Shown here in pieces: positions 1 through 5,988 of a stretch of 9,042 nucleotides of DNA. The number at the start of each line of letters is the position of its first letter. Positions within the stretch are counted from its first letter, which is position 1. A program made the position numbers and the translations under genes. Below the pieces are notes generated by a model. That model was not told the DNA's origin, searched no databases, and saw nothing but the letters and a program-made list of their open reading frames with translations. This DNA comes from Acidobacteriaceae bacterium (GTDB lineage: Bacteria; Acidobacteriota; Terriglobia; Terriglobales; Acidobacteriaceae), in the NCBI GenBank assembly GCA_003156235.1, contig PMGP01000316.1, forward strand, positions 2,695 through 11,736, read 5' to 3'.

Positions 1-508
1 GTTCCTTGCGCCGATGCTCGGCGATCACCAGCGCATCCGCGGCCAGCAGCCCCGCAGCCGAGCCGCCCAGCAAGCCCAGCGTCGCCGCGTATTCCTCCGC
101 GTCATCCCAGGGCGGGTCCAGAAAAACTACATCGTAGCGTTCTCGTTTTTCGTGGCTTTCGGGCTTTGAAACCGCGGCGCGCCGCAGAAATGCTCCCACA
201 GCACAGGCGTGAACACGGAATCCCGCCCCGATCCCCAGCCTCTCCAAATTGCCGCGCAAAACCTTCAGCGCCGCCGGCGCCTGCTCGACGAACTCCACCC
301 GCTCTGCCCCGCGGCTCAGCGCCTCCATGCCCACTGCGCCCGAGCCGGCGTACAAATCCAGAAAGACCGCGCCTTCAATCCGGGGCGCCAGCACATTGAA
401 CAGGGTTTCGCGCAGCCGATCGCTTGTGGGACGGGTAGCAACCCCCGGCGGGGCCTCCAGCGTACGGGAACGAAACGATCCTGCAATGATGCGCACGCCA
501 ACCAGCAT
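1..508 (-). CDS. rsmD: RsmD, 16S rRNA (guanine-N2)-methyltransferase, partial (C-terminus off left edge)
   Basis: RsmD transfers a methyl group from S-adenosylmethionine to N2 of G966 (E. coli numbering) of 16S rRNA in the assembling small subunit. The 169 visible codons carry the family hallmarks. These are an N-terminal RIIAGSFRSRTLEAP block (residues 6-20), ATRPTSDRLRETLFNVL (24-40), the SAM-binding motif I FLDLYAGSGAVGMEAL (49-64), an acidic motif II at FVEQ (73-76), and the catalytic motif IV FLDPPW (129-134). The family usually has DPPF or DPPY, so the Trp is a mild oddity. Full-length RsmD is about 180-200 aa, so only a short tail is missing. The ATG at 508-506 was chosen. A GTG at 496-494, directly before RIIAG, is the alternative. 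Neither has a clear Shine-Dalgarno. A TGTAAT hexamer on the minus strand (555-550) could be its -10 box, without a recognisable -35. The gene is divergent from the M50-like gene. Confidence 0.93.
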   Translation of the reverse strand, partial: MLVGVRIIAGSFRSRTLEAPPGVATRPTSDRLRETLFNVLAPRIEGAVFLDLYAGSGAVGMEALSRGAERVEFVEQAPAALKVLRGNLERLGIGAGFRVHACAVGAFLRRAAVSKPESHEKRERYDVVFLDPPWDDAEEYAATLGLLGGSAAGLLAADALVIAEHRRKE

Positions 509-585
509 ACCGGAAGCATGGCGGGGTCAGGGCAATCGCATGAAGGTGTATTACAGATTATTTCCCTCCCGGCGCACACTCCATG

Positions 586-627
586 CATGAACACTGACCA
601 CTGTTCACTGACTACTGTCCACTGTTT
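586..627. repeat. Degenerate tandem heptamer array 1 (period 7)
   Basis: On the plus strand five consecutive 7-mers run from 593 to 627: ACTGACC, ACTGTTC, ACTGACT, ACTGTCC, ACTGTTT. They are preceded by a decayed sixth copy, CATGAAC (586-592). The first four bases ACTG are invariant and the last three vary. On the minus strand the units read CAGTGNN. The array sits in the gap between the divergent rsmD and M50-like genes, just upstream of the likely -10 box of the latter. Confidence 0.75.
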
Positions 628-644
628 ATCGGGGCCTGACCCTC

Positions 645-650
645 TACAAT
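645..650 (+). promoter_or_regulatory. Candidate -10 box (TACAAT) for the M50-like gene
   Basis: TACAAT matches the sigma-70 -10 consensus at 5 of 6 positions and ends 8 nt before the ATG at 659. A transcript from it would start almost at the start codon, so the mRNA would be leaderless or nearly so. That agrees with the absence of a Shine-Dalgarno. No convincing -35 is seen, because that position falls in the heptamer array. Confidence 0.35.
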
Positions 651-658
651 CATTCTGT

Positions 659-1777
659 ATGCGTGGCTGGTCAATTCCGCTGGGCCGTTGGATGGGCGTC
701 GAAATCCGCGTCCACGTCTTTTTCCCGCTTCTGGCCGCCGTTTGCCTGGCGCTGAGCGGATCTTCCGGCATTCTGCGCGGCCTGGGATTGTTCATGGTGC
801 TGGTAGCTGCCGTAGCCGTGCGCGAGACCGCGCGGCTGCTGGTGGCCGCTTGGCTGGGATTGCGGTTGCGCGCCATTCTGCTGTTGCCCATCGGCGGAAT
901 GTTTGCTTATGCCGACCCGGAAAGCCAGGAAGGCTCCAATCAGGGCAGCGGACAGTTTAGCCTGGCTCTGGCAGGTCCGGTGGCAAATCTGGCCACGGCG
1001 CTGGTGCTGGCCGCAACATTTCTGGGCGCTGGCGGCGATATCAACCTTTTTGCCCAGCCGTGGATTTCGGCCTCCGCGCTAGTGCGCAGCATGGTTTGGA
1101 TGCAGGCCGGTATGGGCCTTCTGCACCTGCTGCCCGCTTACCCACTGGACGGTGGGAGGCTGCTCCGGGGCAACTTTGCCCGCAAGCACGGTTTTACTCC
1201 CGCCGGCCGCATGGCTGCCGGGCTGGGCCAGATTCTGGCCCTCATCGCCATGGTCGGCGGTATGTTGTTGCACAGTCCCTGGCTGATCATCGCCGGCTTC
1301 TTCATCATGATCGGCGCGCAGATCGAGGACCAGGGCGTCTTCTTCCAGTCAGTGGTAGACACCGTACATATGCGCGAGGTGATGCTCACGGATTTCGCCT
1401 CGCTGTCGGCCTCTGACACCCTGGCCGGCGCGTTGTCGCGCTGCGTCCACTCGCTGCAAGAGGATTTTCCCGTGGTGCGCGGCCCGCAACTGGTGGGCAT
1501 CATCAGTCGCCAGCACATTGTGGACGCGCTGCGCACCGACGGCAACGGCTACGTGCAGGCGGCCATGTCCAAGGCCTTCCAGGTGGCGCGCCCCGACGAC
1601 ACGCTGGGAACCACTATTCGCCGCATCCAGACCGGCCGCGGACTTTCCCTGATTCCCATCGCCGATAGCGGGCGCATCGTCGGCATTGTCAGCGTCCAGA
1701 ACCTGATGAGCGCCATGTCGCTCCTCGCTGAGCAGCGCCGCCTGGAGCGCGAAGACGCCCGGGAGAAAGCCGGCTAG
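659..1777 (+). CDS. M50 (site-2 protease)-like membrane protein with CBS pair, zinc motif lost
   Basis: This 372-aa protein has the layout of the CBS-containing M50 family of intramembrane metalloproteases. It has hydrophobic segments at about 19-33, 41-64, 102-123, 142-160 and 187-222. Two CBS domains follow at about 238-292 and 300-355, which typically bind adenine nucleotides. Family landmarks are present: an LPIGG segment (76-80), LAGPVANL (104-111) and PLDGG (162-166), whose Asp164 aligns with the third zinc ligand. The HExxH helix is altered. At residues 55-59 it reads RETAR, so both zinc-binding His are Arg while the catalytic Glu56 remains. The usual Asn before PxxPLDGG is His156. The frame is intact, so this looks like a pseudoprotease, possibly a binder or regulator of membrane proteins. 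The ATG at 659 was chosen because MRGWSIPLGR is a family-like N-terminus. The open frame continues upstream to 209, but that part is antisense to rsmD. Confidence 0.85.
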   Translation: MRGWSIPLGRWMGVEIRVHVFFPLLAAVCLALSGSSGILRGLGLFMVLVAAVAVRETARLLVAAWLGLRLRAILLLPIGGMFAYADPESQEGSNQGSGQFSLALAGPVANLATALVLAATFLGAGGDINLFAQPWISASALVRSMVWMQAGMGLLHLLPAYPLDGGRLLRGNFARKHGFTPAGRMAAGLGQILALIAMVGGMLLHSPWLIIAGFFIMIGAQIEDQGVFFQSVVDTVHMREVMLTDFASLSASDTLAGALSRCVHSLQEDFPVVRGPQLVGIISRQHIVDALRTDGNGYVQAAMSKAFQVARPDDTLGTTIRRIQTGRGLSLIPIADSGRIVGIVSVQNLMSAMSLLAEQRRLEREDAREKAG

Positions 1778-1856
1778 AGAGTTTTCATTGGCGTTGTAAA
1801 GAAGGCCAGACAATCGCGTAAACTTGTGTTCAGTACGACGGCATCTCGCAAAGTCC

Positions 1857-1861
1857 GGAGG
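1857..1861 (+). promoter_or_regulatory. Strong Shine-Dalgarno GGAGG of the 65-aa ORF
   Basis: GGAGG lies 5 nt before the ATG at 1867. It is the best ribosome binding site near any short ORF in this gap and the main argument that the ORF is translated. Confidence 0.6.
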
Positions 1862-1866
1862 AAGGT

Positions 1867-2064
1867 ATGCAAGACTCCACACATTCTGCGGTACGGTTTC
1901 TTCGCTTTGTCGTATGGGGACTCCTGATGCTCACAGCGTCCCTGATAACCTTGGACTTCGCCCCACACCGGATCGTCTTGGTTTTTTGCCTTTTCCTGCC
2001 GCTCTTCGTTCCTATGGTGCTTCTTCCCATGCGCAGGCAGCCGAGCGGCAGCCTTGAACGCTGA
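1867..2064 (+). CDS. Small two-helix membrane protein, unknown function
   Basis: This is a 65-aa ORF not recognised as any family. Two hydrophobic segments, about residues 11-29 and 35-53, are separated by a short LDFAPHR turn. A basic tail follows (Arg56, Arg57), giving a helical hairpin predicted to sit in the inner membrane with a short polar tail. Support comes from a strong Shine-Dalgarno at ideal spacing, clear hydrophobic patterning, and position in an otherwise empty gap between two genes on the same strand. It lies 89 nt after the M50-like gene and 108 nt before rsmI. Overlapping ORFs in other frames lack both a ribosome binding site and hydrophobic structure. It could be a chance ORF. 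Conservation in relatives would decide. Confidence 0.5.
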   Translation: MQDSTHSAVRFLRFVVWGLLMLTASLITLDFAPHRIVLVFCLFLPLFVPMVLLPMRRQPSGSLER

Positions 2065-2108
2065 TGGCATATCCTCGATTCACATAGGGAATTCAGCAAT
2101 TGCGCCGG

Positions 2109-2127
2109 GCCGGGAGCGAAGCTCCGG
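2109..2127 (+). other. GAA-loop hairpin in the rsmI leader
   Basis: GGAGC and GCTCC pair around a GAA loop. The stem can be lengthened by CC/GG pairs if one G is bulged. No T-run follows, so it is not a standard intrinsic terminator. It could be an mRNA leader structure 45 nt before the rsmI start. Confidence 0.35.
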
Positions 2128-2161
2128 TAAGTTCACCTCTGTGAAAATGCCTTAGGAAGCC

Positions 2162-2165
2162 GGAG
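2162..2165 (+). promoter_or_regulatory. Shine-Dalgarno GGAG selecting the rsmI ATG at 2173
   Basis: GGAG lies 7 nt before the ATG at 2173. It is only 1 nt from the in-frame TTG at 2167, so it favours the ATG. Confidence 0.55.
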
Positions 2166-2172
2166 ATTGATC

Positions 2173-3081
2173 ATGTCCATACCCGCCGAACCTGAAGCTC
2201 CCCTCGCTCCCGGCCTCTACCTGATCGCCACCCCCATCGGCAACCTGGGCGACATCACCCTGCGCGCTCTCGACGTGCTTCGCCGCGTGGACCGCATCGC
2301 CTGCGAAGACACACGCCAGACGCAAAAGCTGCTCAACCACTTTGAGATCACCACCCCCACCGTTAGCTGCCACCAGCACAACGAGCATCAGCGCGCCACC
2401 GAACTGATAGTCGCGCTCCAAGCCGGTGGCCGCATCGCCGTGGTCTCCGACGCCGGAATGCCGGGCATCAGCGACCCCGGAAGCCAACTCGCGGCCCAAG
2501 CCATTGCCGCCGGCGTCGCGGTCATCCCCATCCCCGGAGCCAATGCTGCGCTCAGCGCGCTGGTAGCCTCCGGATTGCCCGCCGACGAGTTCCACTTCAT
2601 CGGCTTTTTACCGGAAAAAGCCGGTGCGCGGCGAACCAGGCTCGAAGAGCTGGCCGCCGAGATTCAGCACAACAATGCCGCGCGCACTCTGGTCTTTTAC
2701 GAAGCGCCGCACCGCATTCTGGAGACCTTGTCGGATCTCGAATCCGTATTTGGTCCCGCTCTGCGCGTCGTACTGGCCCGTGAGCTGACCAAAATTCACG
2801 AGGAGTTTCTGCGCGGAACCGTGGCGGATATTCGTTGCGACCTGGCCGCCCGCGACCGCATCCGCGGCGAGATGACTTTGCTGGTCCACGCGCAACCGGC
2901 ACAGTCCGGCGCAGAGTCCTCATCAGCTACCCATGAAAGGATTTCCGACCGCGTCGCCCGCCTCCAGACCGAAGCTGGCATAGACGAAAAGGAAGCTCTC
3001 AAGCGCATTGCCCGCGATCTGGGCCAATCCAAAAGCGAAGTGTATCGCGAACTGCAACGGGAGCGGGCACGACGGCGGTAA
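2173..3081 (+). CDS. rsmI: RsmI, 16S rRNA (cytidine-2'-O)-methyltransferase
   Basis: RsmI methylates the ribose 2'-O of C1402 (E. coli numbering) in the decoding centre of 16S rRNA, using S-adenosylmethionine. The 302-aa product has the full set of family signatures of this tetrapyrrole-methylase-fold enzyme. These are GLYLIATPIGNLGDITLRAL (14-33), CEDTRQTQKLLNHFEI (44-59), SDAGMPGISDPGSQL (92-106), IPGANAALSALVASGLP (near 125-140), the FIGFLPEK segment, a YEAPHRI segment, and ARELTKIHEEFLRGT. The C-terminal extension (about 250-302) is charged and helical, as is common in this family, and ends in Arg repeats. The length is usual for RsmI (about 280-300 aa). The ATG at 2173 was preferred to an in-frame TTG at 2167 because of the GGAG at 2162. 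The gene is free-standing, with a 193-nt gap before the S41 peptidase gene. Confidence 0.96.
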   Translation: MSIPAEPEAPLAPGLYLIATPIGNLGDITLRALDVLRRVDRIACEDTRQTQKLLNHFEITTPTVSCHQHNEHQRATELIVALQAGGRIAVVSDAGMPGISDPGSQLAAQAIAAGVAVIPIPGANAALSALVASGLPADEFHFIGFLPEKAGARRTRLEELAAEIQHNNAARTLVFYEAPHRILETLSDLESVFGPALRVVLARELTKIHEEFLRGTVADIRCDLAARDRIRGEMTLLVHAQPAQSGAESSSATHERISDRVARLQTEAGIDEKEALKRIARDLGQSKSEVYRELQRERARRR

Positions 3082-3090
3082 GGTTCGGTC

Positions 3091-3127
3091 TGTTCCCTGT
3101 TCCCTGTTCCCTGTTCCCTGTTCCCTG
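3091..3127. repeat. Perfect tandem heptamer array 2 (TGTTCCC x5)
   Basis: Five exact copies of TGTTCCC occupy 3091-3125, followed by a partial TG. On the minus strand the unit is CAGGGAA. The array begins 9 nt after the rsmI stop codon and lies upstream of the S41 peptidase promoter region. The perfect copies suggest recent expansion by slippage. Confidence 0.95.
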
Positions 3128-3191
3128 ATCTCTGCCCCCCGGCCCCTCCCCTGCGCTGCCCAATAACTCCGCCCAGCGTCAAACACACCAG

Positions 3192-3200
3192 TGCTATACT
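3192..3200 (+). promoter_or_regulatory. Candidate extended -10 promoter (TGCTATACT) of the S41 peptidase gene
   Basis: TGCTATACT combines an extended -10 TG with TATACT (5 of 6 matches to TATAAT). It would start a transcript near 3207, leaving a leader of about 68 nt before the ATG at 3275. No good -35 is visible, which extended -10 promoters tolerate. It also argues against the upstream in-frame GTG at 3191 as the translation start. Confidence 0.45.
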
Positions 3201-3257
3201 TTGCTTTTAGGGATGCACCTTTCAGGCATTTTCCTTATCGTCTGCCACACGCAATCC

Positions 3258-3262
3258 GGAGG
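3258..3262 (+). promoter_or_regulatory. Shine-Dalgarno GGAGG of the S41 peptidase gene
   Basis: GGAGG lies 12 nt before the ATG at 3275. The spacing is longer than usual, but no other start with a signal peptide fits. Confidence 0.5.
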
Positions 3263-3274
3263 TTTTTCCCGCCC

Positions 3275-4945
3275 ATGACTCCCCGCGCCCGCCGCGCCCT
3301 ATTCACCGTAGTCCTTTTTTTTGCCGTCTGCGCCGTCGTGGGCAGCGTGTTGCAGAGCAGGGTGGGGGCCCAGTCCGCGGCCGACCAAAGCCAGCTCCGC
3401 GACAGCCTCAAGTCCTTCACCAATGTCTATGCGCTGGTGGAGCAGAGCTACGCCGAACCCATCGACAACGACAAGGCCGACACCGCCATCTACGACGGGG
3501 CCATTCCCGGCATGTTGCGCGTGCTCGACCCGCACTCCAACTTCTACGATCCCAAGGCCTACGCCCACATGCGTGAGGAGCAGCATGGCCGCTACTACGG
3601 CGTCGGCATGACCATCCAGCCCCAGGGCAACAAAGTCTATGTTGTCTATCCCGCCGAGGGCGCGCCCGCCTTCCGCGCCGGCATCCGCCCCGGCGACATC
3701 ATCTACGCGGTGGACGGCAAGATCGTCTCCATAGACGGCAGACCGGACAATAATGTTGACAGCAAGAATGCCACCAGCCTGACCTCCTCCGACATGGTAG
3801 CCAAGGCTCTCAAAGGCCCACGGGGCACGCATGTTCAGGCCACCATGCTTCGCGAGGGCCAGCCAAAGCCGCTGGTCTTCGACCTGATTCGCGACGAGAT
3901 TCCCCACCCGTCCGTGGATTTGGCTTATGAAATTCGTCCCGGCGTGGCCTACATCCACCTGTCGCAGTTCCAGGAGACCACGGCCCAGGAGGTCATCACC
4001 GCTATCGACGGCTTCAGCAACCTGAAGGGGCTGATTTTTGACTTGCGCGGCAACCCCGGCGGCCTGCTCAGCCAGGCAGTCGAGGTATGCGACCATCTCC
4101 TCGCCAAGGGCCAGGGCATCGTCAGCCAGCGCGGACGCGCCTACCCCGACCAGGTCTACACCGCCACGCACGGCAACGGCGGCCACACCTTCCCCATCGT
4201 TGTGCTGGTCAACCGTGGAACGGCCTCAGCCGCGGAGATCGTCTCCGGCGCACTGCAGGACCACGACCGCGCCCTCATTGTCGGCGAAACCACCTTCGGC
4301 AAGGGCCTCGTCCAGACCGTCTACGATATGGCCGACCACACCATGGCGCTGGCTCTCACCACGTACCACTACTACACGCCCTCCGGCCGGCTCATCCAGC
4401 GCGACTACGCCGGCGTCTCGCTTTACAACTACTACACCCACGGTGGAGTACAGCCGGCAGACACCGCCAGCCGCGAGGTCAAGCTCACTGACGCTGGACG
4501 CACAGTCTACGGCGGCGGCGGCATCGCCCCGGACGAGAAGATCGAGAGTCCCAAATCCAACCGCTTCCAGGACTCTCTGCTCTACAAAGATGTTTTCTTC
4601 CACTTCGCCCCCGTCTATCTGGCCAATCGCGCAGTGGACAAGAACTTCCAGGTGGACGAAGCGGTGCTCGCGGAGTTCAAGAAATTCCTCACCAGCCAGG
4701 AGATCCCCTGGACCGAAGCCGACCTCAATGGCGTAATGGACTGGCTCAAGATCAGCATCAAGTCCCAGGTTCTTATCACGCAGATTGGCGAAACGGAAGG
4801 CCTGCGCGCCCGCGCCGACTGGGACCCCATGATCCAGAAGGCACTTACCTTCCTCCCCGAAGCCCAAGCCCTCCAGGACAACGCCCACAAGGTGCTAGCC
4901 CAGAAAGCCATGGCAAGGAGCGAGACGCTAGTCCCTAATCCCTAA
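3275..4945 (+). CDS. ctpA: S41 carboxy-terminal processing peptidase (CtpA-like) with PDZ domain
   Basis: This is a serine peptidase of MEROPS family S41, which trims or degrades envelope proteins from their C-termini using a Ser-Lys dyad. The product is 556 aa. A signal peptide or anchor has basic residues at 3-7, a hydrophobic core at about 9-25, and a possible AQS cleavage site near 32-35. A helical N-terminal region (about 40-105) precedes a PDZ domain (about 107-200, with GIRPGDIIYAVDG at 136-148). The catalytic core follows, with FDLRGNPGGLL (255-265), Ser318 in GTASAAE and Lys343 in TFGKGLVQ. The 25-residue Ser-Lys spacing is that of E. coli Prc. The C-terminal region (about 430-556) is charged and helical. 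All key residues are present, so it should be active. The last codons and TAA stop are built from heptamer-like repeat sequence, and the stop overlaps the stop of the convergent PilZ gene. Confidence 0.93.
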   Translation: MTPRARRALFTVVLFFAVCAVVGSVLQSRVGAQSAADQSQLRDSLKSFTNVYALVEQSYAEPIDNDKADTAIYDGAIPGMLRVLDPHSNFYDPKAYAHMREEQHGRYYGVGMTIQPQGNKVYVVYPAEGAPAFRAGIRPGDIIYAVDGKIVSIDGRPDNNVDSKNATSLTSSDMVAKALKGPRGTHVQATMLREGQPKPLVFDLIRDEIPHPSVDLAYEIRPGVAYIHLSQFQETTAQEVITAIDGFSNLKGLIFDLRGNPGGLLSQAVEVCDHLLAKGQGIVSQRGRAYPDQVYTATHGNGGHTFPIVVLVNRGTASAAEIVSGALQDHDRALIVGETTFGKGLVQTVYDMADHTMALALTTYHYYTPSGRLIQRDYAGVSLYNYYTHGGVQPADTASREVKLTDAGRTVYGGGGIAPDEKIESPKSNRFQDSLLYKDVFFHFAPVYLANRAVDKNFQVDEAVLAEFKKFLTSQEIPWTEADLNGVMDWLKISIKSQVLITQIGETEGLRARADWDPMIQKALTFLPEAQALQDNAHKVLAQKAMARSETLVPNP

Positions 4946-4955
4946 CCCTGTTCTC
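4929..4955. repeat. Heptamer array 3 spanning two convergent stop codons
   Basis: The plus strand reads TAGTCCC, TAATCCC, TAACCC (one base short), TGTTCTC. On the minus strand the units read as YAGGGNN, the same register as array 2. The TAA stop of the S41 peptidase (4943-4945) and the TAG stop of the PilZ gene (4944-4942, minus) both fall in it. Confidence 0.6.
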
Positions 4956-5904
4956 TCGCTTCCCTAATATCTTCAATCAACCGCTCCACCTGCTCCCGCT
5001 TGCGGCTGCTCACGTCCAGGAAGCGAATGCCGATTGTGTGCCGGTCGTGAATGGCCTGGACGACGCCACCCAGCCGAACGGGCAGCCCTTCCAGGCGAAA
5101 CTCCGTCTCCACCCGCGTATAGATGCCCACCGGAAAGCGTTCGTTGGTGCGGATGCGGCAGCCGCTCAGGCTCAGGTCGAGAATGCGTCCTTGCAGCCGC
5201 GATGCAATCTTGATGAGATAAATCACCGCTGTGGTATCGACCTCTTCCCGCGACGCTTCCCGCCGGTCGCGAGGGTTGGGCTTGGCCTGTGGCGAACTGG
5301 CGGCCTGCGCTTCTGCCGGTTGCGGTACAGCCGGTTGCGGTTCAGCCGCTCTGGGCAAAACCGGCAGAGCAACCGGCAAGGGATGGACTCGCGCCACGAC
5401 TGCCCGCGCCGGAATCTGAACTGGAGATTGCCGCTGCGCATTTTCTTCGGCCCGCTGTGCAACCGAAACTGCGGAGAACACCTGCGCGGCAGTTTGTTCC
5501 TCCGCCGCACGCTTCTCGGCGGCTTGCCGCGCGGCCTTGGCGGCATTCTCGGCCTCGACTTCAAAAAGCGCCTCGACCAGCTCCTCCTTGCGCCGCAAGG
5601 GCACATCCACAAACCGGATGCCAACCAGATTCCAGCTGTCGGTCCATTGCGTCGTTCCGCTGAAGCGGAAGGCCAGCCCTCGAGTCCGGAAGGTGATCTC
5701 GACACGCACCATCGATCCGGCAGCATACCGTTCCTTGGTGCGCAGGCAACAACCGCCCACGCTGAGATCGACAACACGGCCGGAGACAGTGGAACCGTGA
5801 TTGACCAGCAGCAGGCTGGCCTCTTCGTCCACGCCATAGCGAGGTGCGGTCCGGCGGTTATGTCTCCCGCCCGCCAGCTCTGCCGCTTTTTCTTCCGGCT
5901 CCAT
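4942..5904 (-). CDS. Tandem PilZ-domain protein (predicted c-di-GMP receptor)
   Basis: This 320-aa soluble protein has two PilZ domains, which bind cyclic di-GMP through an RxxxR motif and a DxSxxG motif. Domain 1 (about 14-115) has RTAPR (18-22) and DLSVGG (46-51). Domain 2 (about 211-315) has REASR (215-219) and DLSLSG (243-248). Both appear binding-competent. The domains are internal repeats: the segments KERYAAGSMVRVEITFR and NERFPVGIYTRVETEFR, and VGIRFVDV and IGIRFLDV, align. Between them lie an Ala/Glu/Arg-rich likely coiled coil (about 112-155) and a Pro/Ala/Gln-rich flexible linker (about 160-210). No output domain is visible, so it probably acts by binding a partner. The ATG at 5904 was chosen because AGGTGG lies 8 nt upstream. 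The frame is open to a GTG at 5976, which would add 24 residues. It is co-oriented with the 141-aa gene, 84 nt downstream of it. Confidence 0.9.
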   Translation of the reverse strand: MEPEEKAAELAGGRHNRRTAPRYGVDEEASLLLVNHGSTVSGRVVDLSVGGCCLRTKERYAAGSMVRVEITFRTRGLAFRFSGTTQWTDSWNLVGIRFVDVPLRRKEELVEALFEVEAENAAKAARQAAEKRAAEEQTAAQVFSAVSVAQRAEENAQRQSPVQIPARAVVARVHPLPVALPVLPRAAEPQPAVPQPAEAQAASSPQAKPNPRDRREASREEVDTTAVIYLIKIASRLQGRILDLSLSGCRIRTNERFPVGIYTRVETEFRLEGLPVRLGGVVQAIHDRHTIGIRFLDVSSRKREQVERLIEDIREAREQG

Positions 5905-5912
5905 GGCTATCA

Positions 5913-5918
5913 CCACCT
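5913..5918 (-). promoter_or_regulatory. Shine-Dalgarno AGGTGG selecting the PilZ-gene ATG at 5904
   Basis: On the minus strand AGGTGG ends 8 nt before the ATG at 5904-5902. The upstream in-frame starts have no comparable site. Confidence 0.5.
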
Positions 5919-5988
5919 GTATCCCGGAACAATTTGTGCCCATAAATCCCACGAATAGGTGTATGTGCAACCACACTTTTCCTGCTTC

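Noticed and set aside
586..627. Possible CRISPR array
   Set aside because: The units are 7 bp with no spacers between them. CRISPR repeats are longer and separated by unique spacers.
209..658. N-terminal 150-residue extension of the M50-like reading frame
   Set aside because: Up to about 508 it is antisense to rsmD, whose protein is unmistakable. The rest runs through the heptamer array. It has no family similarity, and the family-like N-terminus begins at the ATG at 659.
316..891. 191-codon minus-strand ORF
   Set aside because: It overlaps rsmD in the wrong frame and is antisense to the M50-like gene. Its translation is low-complexity and Arg/Pro/Ser-rich without domains.
2109..2127. Hairpin as an intrinsic terminator
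   Set aside because: No T-run follows on either strand. It is kept only as a stem-loop.
3191..3274. Upstream GTG start (3191) for the S41 peptidase
   Set aside because: It overlaps the likely extended -10 promoter and would place 28 extra residues before a proper signal peptide. GGAGG precedes the ATG at 3275 instead.
3299..4186. 295-codon minus-strand ORF opposite the S41 peptidase
   Set aside because: It is a mirror frame of a GC-rich gene, rich in Gly/Val/Ala/Asp, with no motifs. The plus-strand frame encodes a complete peptidase with its catalytic dyad.
4226..4888. 220-codon minus-strand ORF opposite the S41 peptidase
   Set aside because: It is a composition shadow of the same gene, with no ribosome binding site and no recognisable domain.
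5038..5958. 306-codon plus-strand ORF opposite the tandem PilZ gene
   Set aside because: The minus-strand frame has two PilZ domains with intact motifs. The plus-strand translation is featureless.
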